Assembly: GCA_041648755.1 (NCBI GenBank)
Contig: JBAZOJ010000131.1
Location: 1-10,469 of the forward strand
DNA: 10,469 bases
Reading direction: 5' to 3'
Origin: JBAZOJ01 sp041648755
GTDB lineage: Bacteria; Planctomycetota; B143-G9
Shown: in pieces, positions 4,788 to 10,469 of the stretch
How the letters are laid out: each line of letters begins with the position of its first letter
How positions within the stretch are numbered: the stretch's first letter is position 1
The notes under the pieces: generated by a model
Told to the model about the DNA's origin: nothing
Database searches by the model: none
The model's input: only the letters and a program-made list of their open reading frames with translations
Translations under genes and position numbers: made by a program

Positions 4788-4948
4788 AGGTATTTCTGAC
4801 AGTCGGCCTTGTCTTTGTGCTGATGATTGTTGCCGGCATCTTCAGGCTGTTTATCGAATGCCTGATGGGCTGGTGGGACGGGAAACGGATTATGCGCGAA
4901 CGTGAAAGGAAAGAGCAATGCAAATCACAGAACTGCCCGAAAGTGTGA
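4784..4948 (+). CDS. single-pass small membrane protein
   Basis: GTG 4784 overlaps the previous stop (GTGA) and has GGAGGG upstream at 4771-4776. The 54-residue product starts with one hydrophobic helix (about residues 3-25, L-T-V-G-L-V-F-V-L-M-I-V-A-G-I-F), followed by a highly charged cytoplasmic-type tail (K-R-I-M-R-E-R-E-R-K-E-Q) with two cysteines near the end. The positive tail predicts N-out, C-in topology. It overlaps the next gene by 31 bases, and its K-E-Q codons contain that gene's ribosome binding site. It could be a lysis-related or superinfection-type membrane peptide, but nothing identifies it. Confidence 0.6.
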   Translation: MKVFLTVGLVFVLMIVAGIFRLFIECLMGWWDGKRIMRERERKEQCKSQNCPKV

Positions 4949-5196
4949 TCGACTATCTGGACTACAGTCGCGGCCCGGACTGGCGCGAAATCTTCAAGAC
5001 ACCGGATTGCAAGCGATCGGTAGTCAAGCGGACTGACCATGATGATGACCTCTCCCGGACGTTCCTGCTCTCCTGCGGTCACACGAAGCGCGAATTCGTC
5101 AGAGGTCCGGTTGGAGCGGAACTGTGGTGTGATGTCTGCGAGCAACTCACGGCCAAAAGGATCGAACGGCTCTACGTATCGGAGGCACTGGCATGA
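4918..5196 (+). CDS. putative zinc-binding small protein
   Basis: The 92-residue product has C-G-H at 53-55 and C-D-V-C at 71-74, a C-x-H plus C-x2-C pattern suited to one zinc, with the ligand pairs 15 residues apart as in small zinc ribbons or treble clefs. The N-terminal half is acidic and polar. AAGGAAAGAG before ATG 4918 is a good ribosome binding site, and the start lies inside the previous membrane-peptide gene. The stop overlaps ATG 5193. No named family is recognised. Confidence 0.65.
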   Translation: MQITELPESVIDYLDYSRGPDWREIFKTPDCKRSVVKRTDHDDDLSRTFLLSCGHTKREFVRGPVGAELWCDVCEQLTAKRIERLYVSEALA

Positions 5197-5804
5197 GAAG
5201 CGTGAGACTTGTGCCTGAATGGTTCTATGGTCCACTGCAATCAGCGGGCTACATCTACGACGACTACCCTCACTCACGCGAGTCTGGGTGCGCCTTTCTC
5301 CGTGGAACGATAGCACGTTGCCTTGAACAGCTTGCGGAATCGGGGGTTGAAGGTGATATAGCTGAACTCGGCGTAGCGCAAGGCTGTTTGTCACGGATGT
5401 TGCACGCAGTAGCACCGGCACGGAAACTGCACCTCTTCGATACGTTCGAGGGTATGCCGGACCTGCCTAGCCATTTTGCTACAAGCGTCGAAAAGGTAGC
5501 GAAGCGGATCGGGACGAAACAGAACATAATCTTCCACAAGGGCGTATTCCCCGTCACGGCTAGAGAGGTGCTTGCCTGCAAGTTCGCGTTTGTATTCCTA
5601 GACTTCAACCTGTACGAGCCGACGGCGGAGGCGTTGCGGTTTTTCTGGCCGCGCATAGTGCCCAACGGATACCTGTTCTGCCATGATCTGCACAAACTCG
5701 ATGGCGTCAGGAAGGCAATCGTCAGGTGGATGGATGAGACAAAGCGGATACCCGTTGTTCTGGGCGATGCGGCTGGAACAGCGATATTCCAGAAGGGGGC
5801 ATGA
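5193..5804 (+). CDS. TylF/MycF-like S-adenosylmethionine O-methyltransferase
   Basis: The 203-residue product matches the TylF (macrocin O-methyltransferase) fold. It has motif I G-D-I-A-E-L-G-V-A-Q-G (54-64), L-F-D-T-F-E-G-M-P (81-89), K-G-V-F-P (116-120), V-F-L-D-F-N-L-Y-E-P-T (134-144), then W-P-R-I-V-P-N-G-Y and H-D-x5-G-V-R-K-A (164-174). Known members methylate hydroxyls on sugars, including antibiotic and glycan sugars. In this phage the target might be a glycan, but that is inference. The usual L-D-x-D becomes L-D-F-N, and the H-D-[DY] box reads H-D-L, so a metal ligand may be lost and activity altered. Coupled to the preceding gene through ATGA, with GGAGG at 5181-5185. Confidence 0.85.
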   Translation: MRSVRLVPEWFYGPLQSAGYIYDDYPHSRESGCAFLRGTIARCLEQLAESGVEGDIAELGVAQGCLSRMLHAVAPARKLHLFDTFEGMPDLPSHFATSVEKVAKRIGTKQNIIFHKGVFPVTAREVLACKFAFVFLDFNLYEPTAEALRFFWPRIVPNGYLFCHDLHKLDGVRKAIVRWMDETKRIPVVLGDAAGTAIFQKGA

Positions 5805-5890
5805 TGAGCATGAGCAGGCGGCGGTTCACAAGTGGCTGGGGATCAAAGGAGGCGTGGCATGATGGCACAAACTGTTCATCTCAGAGATAG
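5801..5890 (+). CDS. possible 29-codon coupled ORF
   Basis: ATG 5801 overlaps the TylF-like stop (ATGA) and has AGAAGGGGG just upstream. It reads M-M-S-M-S-R-R-R-F-T-S-G-W-G-S-K-E-A-W then ten more codons to TAG 5888-5890, overlapping the next gene by 32 bases. Its K-E-A codons contain the AAAGGAGGCG ribosome binding site of that gene, as in the 3.0-3.8 kb cluster. It may serve only for translational coupling. Confidence 0.35.
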   Translation: MMSMSRRRFTSGWGSKEAWHDGTNCSSQR

Positions 5891-6254
5891 GACTGCGGCC
5901 GAATGGATTGAGCTGATCGAAGCACTGGACCTTCCGCGGGCGGCAAAGCAGAAGATCGGAAGTATCGTCTGGTGGGATATGAGCGATTGGGTAGATCACC
6001 CGGAAGTATTGCACAAAAAGTATGTGTTGAACTGGAACGCGAAACTCTGCCCGACAAACAAGGTTGTCCGGAAAGCATTGCGAGCGATTGGTTACAAAGA
6101 CGTGAATGTTCGGATCAAGGATATTCCGTACATGAACACGTTGATCACGCCCCAAGGGACACCATCGAAACCTTCGACTGAAACTCTTGCTTGCACGATT
6201 GGCATTCCTGATGTAGATTCTGAACCTGACGAAACTGAGGAACCGGGAATATGA
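5859..6254 (+). CDS. phage protein, unknown function
   Basis: The 131-residue product is mixed alpha/beta with Trp-rich segments (A-E-W-I-E-L, I-V-W-W-D-M-S-D-W) and a C-terminal third rich in Thr, Pro and acidic residues that is probably disordered. No family is recognised. ATG 5859 (or the adjacent ATG 5862) is chosen because AAAGGAGGCG lies at 5845-5854; starting further upstream would place that site inside the gene. The stop overlaps ATG 6251. Confidence 0.65.
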   Translation: MMAQTVHLRDRTAAEWIELIEALDLPRAAKQKIGSIVWWDMSDWVDHPEVLHKKYVLNWNAKLCPTNKVVRKALRAIGYKDVNVRIKDIPYMNTLITPQGTPSKPSTETLACTIGIPDVDSEPDETEEPGI

Positions 6255-6502
6255 CGACATTATGCGAGTTTTCCGATCCGTGTATCAAGCTCGTCCCCTC
6301 ATTGACCCTGCATGGCGACCTGGCTTCACTCATGCCCAGGATTAAAAAGGCGCTGGCTGACGCGCCGGCTGATTCAATGGCGGCTACACAGATGTTCGGG
6401 AACGAAACACAGATCGCATTCCAGCTTCAATTCGTGAGATTGAACGGGTCGGTATGGGCGTGGAAGATATTCTATCCAAACTGCATGACGGGGAGGAACT
6501 GA
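6251..6502 (+). CDS. small phage protein, unknown function
   Basis: The 83-residue product has a helix (L-M-P-R-I-K-K-A-L-A-D-A) followed by strand-like segments (T-Q-I-A-F-Q-L-Q-F-V-R-L) and an aromatic C-terminus (W-A-W-K-I-F-Y-P). No domain is recognised. ATG 6251 overlaps the previous stop (ATGA) with GGGAA as a weak site, so translation probably depends on coupling. The last codons lie in GGGGAGGAACTGA, which gives the ribosome binding site for ATG 6504. Confidence 0.6.
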   Translation: MTTLCEFSDPCIKLVPSLTLHGDLASLMPRIKKALADAPADSMAATQMFGNETQIAFQLQFVRLNGSVWAWKIFYPNCMTGRN

Positions 6503-6503
6503 A

Positions 6504-6755
6504 ATGGGCATATTCAATTGGTTCAAAGCAATGTGGGTACAGGCTCCCAGTCAGTCGGTACTCCCGGCAGAACTACGTGTTCAGGTCGGACCTCAGCGCC
6601 AGAAAAAGAAAATGTCGTTCAAGAATACGAAGCGGGTCTCGACTGGAAAGCGCGACTACTCGAACGGCACGGCGACCATGACGTCAGGGCGCCGATACCA
6701 GATGCTTAGAACAGGATGGAGGCGTATTGAAGACGCAAGAAGAGCAACAGTATGA
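6504..6755 (+). CDS. basic phage protein, unknown function
   Basis: The 83-residue product starts with a hydrophobic, aromatic segment (MGIFNWFKAMWV), continues with a very basic stretch (R-Q-K-K-K-M-S-F-K-N-T-K-R) and ends Y-Q-M-L-R-T-G-W-R-R-I-E-D-A-R-R-A-T-V. The charge suggests nucleic-acid or membrane binding. ATG 6504 has a strong site (GGGGAGG at 6491-6497), and third positions in this frame are G/C-rich until near the overlap with the next gene. An overlapping frame (6518-6709) is also open and gives a plausible acidic peptide, so dual coding or a frame error cannot be excluded. Confidence 0.5.
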   Translation: MGIFNWFKAMWVQAPSQSVLPAELRVQVGPQRQKKKMSFKNTKRVSTGKRDYSNGTATMTSGRRYQMLRTGWRRIEDARRATV

Positions 6756-7119
6756 AGCTCGTTGCAAGAAGTGCGGCGAATGTTGCCGGGTCAAAATCAG
6801 ACTCGCGACTGGGGAGATTATCGGCTTGAATCTCTTCTGTCCGGCCCTGAATCTGTTTACCAAGCGATGCCGTTGTTACGCCAATCGTTTGATCTGGTTA
6901 CGGAAACATCTTGGAATACCATGCAGGGAAATACGCGATATACCACATAGCGAACTTCCAATCACCTGTGCGTATGTCCCCGAGGGCGCTTGTGGATTCA
7001 CCTACGATCCGACGAAACTCAAGATCATATCGTGGTCGGACAGAGTGTTTTTCAGGCTCGTGAATCTGATAATGCGGATTCAGTTCGAGTGGAAGTTCAG
7101 TATCTTGAAATTGCGATAA
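6727..7119 (+). CDS. YkgJ-like cysteine-cluster protein (putative zinc/iron chelating)
   Basis: The 130-residue product carries C-K-K-C-G-E-C-C-R at residues 13-21, then C38-P, C48-x-C50-Y and P-C66-R-E-I, closing with C81 and C89. This follows the YkgJ/YcgN cysteine-cluster plan, in which C-x2-C-G-x-C-C is followed by C-P-x-L, C-x-x-Y and P-x-x-C-R. The family is thought to bind zinc or an iron-sulfur cluster, but its reaction is unknown. TTG 6727 is the likely start, with GGAGG at 6718-6722; no ATG or GTG is better placed. It overlaps the previous gene by 29 bases. The C-terminal 35 residues are aromatic and basic and fall outside the family core. Confidence 0.75.
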   Translation: MKTQEEQQYEARCKKCGECCRVKIRLATGEIIGLNLFCPALNLFTKRCRCYANRLIWLRKHLGIPCREIRDIPHSELPITCAYVPEGACGFTYDPTKLKIISWSDRVFFRLVNLIMRIQFEWKFSILKLR

Positions 7120-7226
7120 CTTGCTGGCCCAGTAGAGAGACGTTTGCCGTTGGAGGGGAAGCGACATATTCAGATACTTGGAAAAGCCGCTGTGTGACGC
7201 CAACTGACTCTCTGGGCCGGCTTTGA
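7035..7226 (+). CDS. doubtful ORF overlapping the YkgJ-like gene end
   Basis: From GTG 7035 a 63-codon frame runs past the YkgJ-like stop to TGA 7224-7226. The product (V-G-Q-S-V-F-Q-A-R-E-S-D-N-A-D, later T-F-A-V-G-G-E-A-T-Y-S-D-T-W) looks protein-like and would fill the 124-bp gap at 7120-7243. There is no convincing ribosome binding site, and third positions favour the YkgJ-like frame in the overlap. Confidence 0.25.
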   Translation, partial: VGQSVFQARESDNADSVRVEVQYLEIAITCWPSRETFAVGGEATYSDTWKSRCVTPTDSLGRL

Positions 7227-7243
7227 TTTGAAGAAAGGGCAGT

Positions 7244-7615
7244 ATGAACAAGAACCAGTTCAAGCAGAGACTATCGCTGAGGCAACGGAATAAGACGCAA
7301 CTTCAGCACAACGTCGAGATGGCCCAGTTCAGTCAGGCGCTCATCGAGCAGGCTGAAGCGTGTCACAAGATCGCGGCGAACATCTTTGAGTCGGTCGGCC
7401 GCTACAACTTCATGCCCTTCCCGATGAAGGTGAAACGAGCCATGTTTGAAATATGCGAACGGCTTGGTCCGTTCTGTCTACCTGTCCCAGAGTACATGTT
7501 GAAAAAACCGGAGGTGGGAGATGCCAGTACACGTAGAGAAGCGGAGCGGAAAGTACCGAGTAGTGGAAACGGAGTCGGGCCGGATAGCGGAAACACAGAA
7601 CGGAAAACCCCGTGA
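7244..7615 (+). CDS. phage protein with helical N-terminus, unknown function
   Basis: The 123-residue product is basic and Gln-rich at first (K-Q-R-L-S-L-R-Q-R-N-K-T-Q-L-Q), then helical (A-L-I-E-Q-A-E-A-C-H-K-I-A-A-N-I-F-E), with a short aromatic segment (Y-N-F-M-P-F-P). The last 32 residues overlap the next gene in another frame and are low-complexity, so the conserved part is probably residues 1-92. GAAAGGGCAG before ATG 7244 is an adequate ribosome binding site. It lies two genes before TerL. No family is recognised. Confidence 0.6.
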   Translation: MNKNQFKQRLSLRQRNKTQLQHNVEMAQFSQALIEQAEACHKIAANIFESVGRYNFMPFPMKVKRAMFEICERLGPFCLPVPEYMLKKPEVGDASTRREAERKVPSSGNGVGPDSGNTERKTP

Positions 7616-7706
7616 CGGAGGCGGCCACATGACAAGGGGCAAGGCGGAAAGTCAGGCCGGGCACATCAACGCCGGGATAGCGAAGGCGCAGTCGAAGAGA
7701 ACGTGA
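7521..7706 (+). CDS. small conserved phage protein upstream of TerL
   Basis: The 61-residue product begins M-P-V-H-V-E-K-R-S-G-K-Y-R-V-V-E, then A-E-T-Q-N-G-K-P, D-G-G-G-H and A-E-S-Q-A-G-H-I-N-A-G-I. Short phage proteins with this S-G-K-Y-R-V-V-E and G-G-G-H plan often lie next to terminase or structural genes; their function is not known to me. GGAGGTGGG directly before ATG 7521 is an excellent ribosome binding site. It overlaps the previous gene by 95 bases in a different frame and ends one base before the TerL start. Confidence 0.7.
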   Translation: MPVHVEKRSGKYRVVETESGRIAETQNGKPRDGGGHMTRGKAESQAGHINAGIAKAQSKRT

Positions 7707-7707
7707 T

Positions 7708-9204
7708 ATGGCTGTTATCGAAATACCGCATTACATCCCGGAGCCAACGCCGCGCCTGTTCCATGCGAGCGATCGATTCGTGCGTGGAATCATGGGACCA
7801 GTAGGCTCGTCGAAATCGAGCGCGTGTTGCAATGAGCTTCTCATGCGGGCTTTCGAGCAGGAGCCCTGGGAAGATGGAGTGCGTAGGACGAAGTTTGCTA
7901 TCGTTCGACGAACGTATTCGGAATTGAAACTGACAACGCTCCGCACTTGGCAGGAATGGTGTCCGGATTCCGTGTGTCATATAAGCCAGTCTCCGCCACT
8001 CATAGGCCGGATGATCCGTGACTTGCCGGACGGCACGCAGGTCGATATGGAAGTGATATTCCTTGCGATGGACGAACCGTCTGATGAAGACAAGCTCAGG
8101 TCACTCGAAGTCACAATGGTCTGGATCAACGAAGCACGTGAAGTGCTTGAGAAGCATTTTCAGATAGCTCAGACTCGACTCAGGTATCCACCGCCACGCT
8201 GGGGCGGTCCAACCTTCCGCGGGATCATCATGGACACGAACCCGCCTTCAGAGAAAAGCTGGTACTACCGACTCGCGGAAGTAGAGCGACCGGATAATCA
8301 CGAGTTCTTTCAACAGCCTCCGGCTGTAATCGAAGTTCCGACCGGCGATATCATGGAGCCGTATCGATACATTCCGAATACCGGCGGTCACGGATTCGAT
8401 CCGGCAGAGAACGTGTCGAATCTGGTGGGCGGCTGGGATTATTACCTGCAATTGATACCGGGCAAGAACAGGGAATGGATCAGGGTCAATGTCCAGGGCT
8501 TCTACGGGGTTACGCTTGCCGGTCAGCCGGTCTTCCCTGAATACCGTGACGAGATCCACTGTGCGAAAGTTCCGCTCGAATATCACCGCGGACTGCCTGT
8601 AGTGGCTGGCATGGATTTCGGGACAACGCCAAGTGTCGTATTCTGTCAACTCGCGTTCGGTGGTCAGTTCCGGGCCATTGATGAGTTGTGGTCCGATCAA
8701 ATGGGAATCAGCCGATTTGCCCGTGACATGCTTATCCCGTATGTCAGGAACAAATTGCCCGGCATGAAAATCTACTATGTCACCGATCCGGCCGGTAATC
8801 AGCGCGACCAGACGAACGAAAGTACATGCCTCGATGTTCTGCGCGACGCCGGGATCACCGCCGAAATGGCGATCAGCAATTTGTTCGTTCCCCGTCGTGA
8901 AGCTGTGGCCTATTACCTGATGCAGATGCGGGACGGTCAGCCTGGCTTCCTGATCTCGCCCAAGTGCGATAAGCTCAGGTCGGCCCTGAAAGGCGAATAC
9001 TGTTACAAGACCAGCAGAACCTCCGAAGGCATCATATCCTCAGATCGTCCGGATAAGCATAACCCGTATACCCATGTTGCGGACGCTCTTGAGTACGCCG
9101 CGCTCCATACCAAGAGCGGATTTGTGATGAGTTCACTGAACACGGATTTCAACACCAACACAACATGCGCCCGTCCGATCGAAAGCGTCAATTGGACGCC
9201 ATAA
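7708..9204 (+). CDS. terL: phage terminase large subunit
   Basis: The 498-residue motor pumps DNA into the procapsid and cuts the concatemer. The N-terminal ATPase has a Walker A-like loop G-P-V-G-S-S-K-S (30-37, Ser where Gly is usual before Lys), Walker B V-T-M-V-W-I-N-E (135-142, Asn-Glu in place of Asp-Glu as in several phage terminases), and the coupling motif D-T-N-P-P (176-180). The RNase H-like nuclease follows: G-M-D-F-G-T at 301-306 (D303), A-I-D-E-L-W (323-328), V-T-D-P-A-G (358-363, D360) and H-V-A-D-A-L (456-461, D459), giving the acidic metal-binding cluster. Length is normal and all motifs are present, so the enzyme should be active. ATG 7708 lies one base after the previous stop. 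TerL should work with the portal at 9418 and the small subunit at 89-727. Confidence 0.95.
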   Translation: MAVIEIPHYIPEPTPRLFHASDRFVRGIMGPVGSSKSSACCNELLMRAFEQEPWEDGVRRTKFAIVRRTYSELKLTTLRTWQEWCPDSVCHISQSPPLIGRMIRDLPDGTQVDMEVIFLAMDEPSDEDKLRSLEVTMVWINEAREVLEKHFQIAQTRLRYPPPRWGGPTFRGIIMDTNPPSEKSWYYRLAEVERPDNHEFFQQPPAVIEVPTGDIMEPYRYIPNTGGHGFDPAENVSNLVGGWDYYLQLIPGKNREWIRVNVQGFYGVTLAGQPVFPEYRDEIHCAKVPLEYHRGLPVVAGMDFGTTPSVVFCQLAFGGQFRAIDELWSDQMGISRFARDMLIPYVRNKLPGMKIYYVTDPAGNQRDQTNESTCLDVLRDAGITAEMAISNLFVPRREAVAYYLMQMRDGQPGFLISPKCDKLRSALKGEYCYKTSRTSEGIISSDRPDKHNPYTHVADALEYAALHTKSGFVMSSLNTDFNTNTTCARPIESVNWTP

Positions 9205-9220
9205 CGCATATTGTACCCTC

Positions 9221-9250
9221 TTGACTTAATACCACTACAGGTGGTATACT
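9221..9250 (+). promoter_or_regulatory. strong sigma70-type promoter between TerL and portal
   Basis: The -35 box is TTGACT (9221-9226) and the -10 box TATACT (9245-9250), separated by 18 bp, with transcription expected near 9257. Each box differs from consensus by one base. It is the best promoter I see in the window. Confidence 0.75.
9229..9247. promoter_or_regulatory. operator-like palindrome in the promoter spacer
   Basis: ATACCAC-TACAG-GTGGTAT is a perfect 7-bp inverted repeat around 5 bp. It fills the spacer and overlaps the -10 box, so a dimeric regulator bound here would block RNA polymerase. The regulator is not evident in this window. Confidence 0.6.
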
Positions 9251-9285
9251 CCCCGCTGAAAGTTGGAAAAGAGACGTTTTCCAGC

Positions 9286-9301
9286 AGGAGCGATCATGTA
9301 A
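9286..9301 (+). promoter_or_regulatory. start-stop element: Shine-Dalgarno plus ATG-TAA
   Basis: AGGAG (9286-9290), five bases, then ATG (9296-9298) followed at once by TAA (9299-9301). A ribosome could initiate but would terminate after the initiator Met, and so could stall, occupy the RNA, or alter folding of the hairpins on either side. Phage lambda bar minigenes (ATG-ATA-TAA) are a known parallel. Confidence 0.45.
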
Positions 9302-9359
9302 TTTGGTTCTAAAAGGCAAAGTCGATCCGGCTCGCTACCGTTGATCGACGAGTGATTTC

Positions 9360-9404
9360 AGAGAAGGCCATGTAGGGCTACATACCTGCATGGCCTTCTC
9401 TTTT
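9360..9404 (+). terminator. strong intrinsic terminator upstream of portal
   Basis: AGAGAAGGCCATG (9360-9372) pairs perfectly with CATGGCCTTCTCT (9389-9401). A T.G pair and AGG/CCT extend the stem inward to 17 bp around the loop GCTACATA, and TTTT (9401-9404) ends it. The tail is short, but the stem is unusually long and stable. Confidence 0.85.
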
Positions 9405-9417
9405 GCCGGAGATGCGT

Positions 9418-10469
9418 ATGAGCGGTTTGACCGACTTCGCGACAAAGAACGAGCCCAGTCTTATTCACGTCGCTTCCAATTCGGATATCATCAATCGCGA
9501 AAAGGGACTCGAAAAACTTCGGGCGGCCGCCAGGATTCAACTCAATCCGAGTGTTCAATCTCTTTCAACGCACGTCAGTGCTGTGTTCGAGGCCAATAAG
9601 CAGTATCGGGAGCGCGAAGGCATTGACGATATGATGCTCAACGCCCTGGCCCAGCGGAACAGCGAGTACACGTCCGACGAAATGGCGATGATCTTGAAGC
9701 AGGGTGGAAGCAAGGTCTTCATGGGACTCACCGGTCTGAAATGCAGAGCGGCCGAAGCATGGCTCCATGACGTGATGATCAGCGACCGCGAGAAGTCATG
9801 GTCGCTTCGACCGACGCCGCAGAGCGATCTCCCGGTCGATGTGCAGGACGCCGTCGTGTTACAGACCATGCAGACGTGGATGGCTTCGCAGGCTAATCCC
9901 GAGACGGCGATGAAGCCCGAGGACAATATCAAGCTCGCTTCCCAACTCCGAACCGTCGCAGAGAGTGCTGTTCAGGATGAGGCCGAACGCAGGGCGCACC
10001 GGATGGAAGTGAAGATTTCCGACCAGCTACTTGACGGGAAATGGAAAAACGCTTTCGAGGATTTCATCTACGATCTCACGACGCTCAAGGCCGGTATCGT
10101 GAAGGGGCCAATCGTGAAGAAGCGCCGACTGCTCGCCTGGAAGAAAGCGAAGTTCGGCGGGAAGACCGTACCTGATGTTCAGTTCAAGACCGTACTCTCG
10201 TATCAGCGGATATCGCCGTTTGATCTTTACCCCAGTGAAGGCGCCACCGAGATTGACGAAGGCTCGCTCTGCGAGAAGGTCCGGTATACTCGACGGAGCC
10301 TGCTCGATCTTCGCAAGGTCAAGAACTACAACGCCGACGCGATCAACTTGATTCTCACGAACATAGGCACGGAAGGTATTCAGGTCAACACGATGTCGGA
10401 CGATGATCGAGCGGCCCAGGAACTCAAAGGCCAGCGCTCGAATCAGAAGGGCTGGATCGAAGGCATTGA
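9418..10469 (+). CDS. phage portal protein (N-terminal part, runs off the window)
   Basis: Portal forms the dodecameric ring at one capsid vertex through which TerL pumps DNA. The frame is open from ATG 9418 for 350 codons to the window end with no stop. Recognisable features of the podovirus-type portal family are S-W-S-L-R-P-T-P (127-134), D-G-K-W-K-N-A-F-E-D-F-I-Y-D-L-T-T (206-222), K-A-G-I-V-K-G-P-I-V (224-233), and Y-Q-R-I-S-P-F-D-L-Y-P-S-E-G-A-T (262-277), followed by S-L-L-D-L-R (294-299). Its place after TerL agrees. CGGAG (9407-9411) sits 6 bases before ATG 9418, which is preferred to ATG 9412, whose site would be too close. The strong terminator at 9360-9404 means transcripts must read through it or start between the two. 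Confidence 0.85.
   Translation, partial: MSGLTDFATKNEPSLIHVASNSDIINREKGLEKLRAAARIQLNPSVQSLSTHVSAVFEANKQYREREGIDDMMLNALAQRNSEYTSDEMAMILKQGGSKVFMGLTGLKCRAAEAWLHDVMISDREKSWSLRPTPQSDLPVDVQDAVVLQTMQTWMASQANPETAMKPEDNIKLASQLRTVAESAVQDEAERRAHRMEVKISDQLLDGKWKNAFEDFIYDLTTLKAGIVKGPIVKKRRLLAWKKAKFGGKTVPDVQFKTVLSYQRISPFDLYPSEGATEIDEGSLCEKVRYTRRSLLDLRKVKNYNADAINLILTNIGTEGIQVNTMSDDDRAAQELKGQRSNQKGWIEGI

Larger units (their letters stand above)
9257..9404 (+). ncRNA. structured small RNA or attenuated leader between TerL and portal
   Basis: The segment from the predicted start to the terminator is about 148 nt. It folds into three hairpins: TGGAAAA-gagacg-TTTTCCA (9264-9283); GTCGATC plus CGG pairing with CCG and GATCGAC around the loop CTCGCTA (9321-9349, with a TT bulge); and the terminator stem (9360-9401). 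No real ORF is present, only an ATG-TAA. It has its own promoter and terminator and ends just before the portal ribosome binding site. It could be a free small RNA, or a leader controlling read-through into portal. It resembles no riboswitch or RNA family that I recognise. Confidence 0.55.

Noticed and set aside
4630..5421. 263-codon minus-strand ORF
   Set aside because: It lies antisense to four well-supported genes, including the N-terminal third of the TylF-like enzyme, and has no recognisable domain.
1..10469. CRISPR array, insertion sequence or integrase
   Set aside because: No regularly spaced repeats, transposase motifs or terminal inverted repeats were seen, and no integrase or recombinase gene lies in the window.

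Overview
The window is a piece of a tailed double-stranded DNA bacteriophage or prophage (Caudoviricetes). It carries a terminase small subunit-like gene near the left edge, a complete terminase large subunit at 7708-9204, and the first 350 codons of a portal protein running off the right edge. All recognisable genes are on the + strand. They are short, tightly packed and preceded by strong AAGGAGG-type ribosome binding sites. At least ten junctions are ATGA or GTGA overlaps, as expected for translationally coupled phage genes in a bacterium. The host cannot be named from the sequence.

Layout. 1-48 is a possible tail of an upstream gene, and 89-727 is the TerS-like gene. 728-1232 is about 500 bp with no convincing intact gene. 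It holds a possible degraded ORF, a very GC-rich block of nested inverted repeats (968-1025) and a 14-bp palindrome followed by nine A (1174-1195). 1233-2674 holds a beta-class DNA methyltransferase and an ASCH-domain protein. 2675-3005 is poorly coding but can form a compact structure containing a textbook tRNA T-arm closed by a perfect 14-bp stem. 3006-5196 is a run of small coupled genes: Cys-rich putative zinc proteins, an HNH-like protein, the two ends of a Gp37/Gp68 (DUF5131) gene whose middle is missing, and a one-helix membrane peptide. 5193-5804 is a TylF/MycF-like O-methyltransferase. 5859-7706 holds small phage proteins, one of them a YkgJ-like Cys-cluster protein. TerL follows at 7708-9204.

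The 213 bp between TerL and portal look like an independent transcription unit. They contain a strong sigma70-type promoter with a perfect operator-like palindrome in its spacer, then about 148 nt with three hairpins and an AUG-UAA start-stop element behind a good Shine-Dalgarno, then a very strong intrinsic terminator just before the portal gene. This is either a phage small RNA (by position, possibly packaging-related) or an attenuating leader for the structural operon. It is the most interesting element in the window.

How it fits together. TerS, TerL and portal form the DNA-packaging machine, but about 7 kb of accessory cargo separates TerS from TerL. That cargo is rich in modification enzymes (DNA methyltransferase, ASCH, O-methyltransferase) and small Cys proteins, and includes at least one clear gene remnant. 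A recurring junction module, in which one gene's last codons (K-E-A-Q-stop) also encode the Shine-Dalgarno and start of the next gene, links several small genes and includes an exact 23-bp direct repeat.
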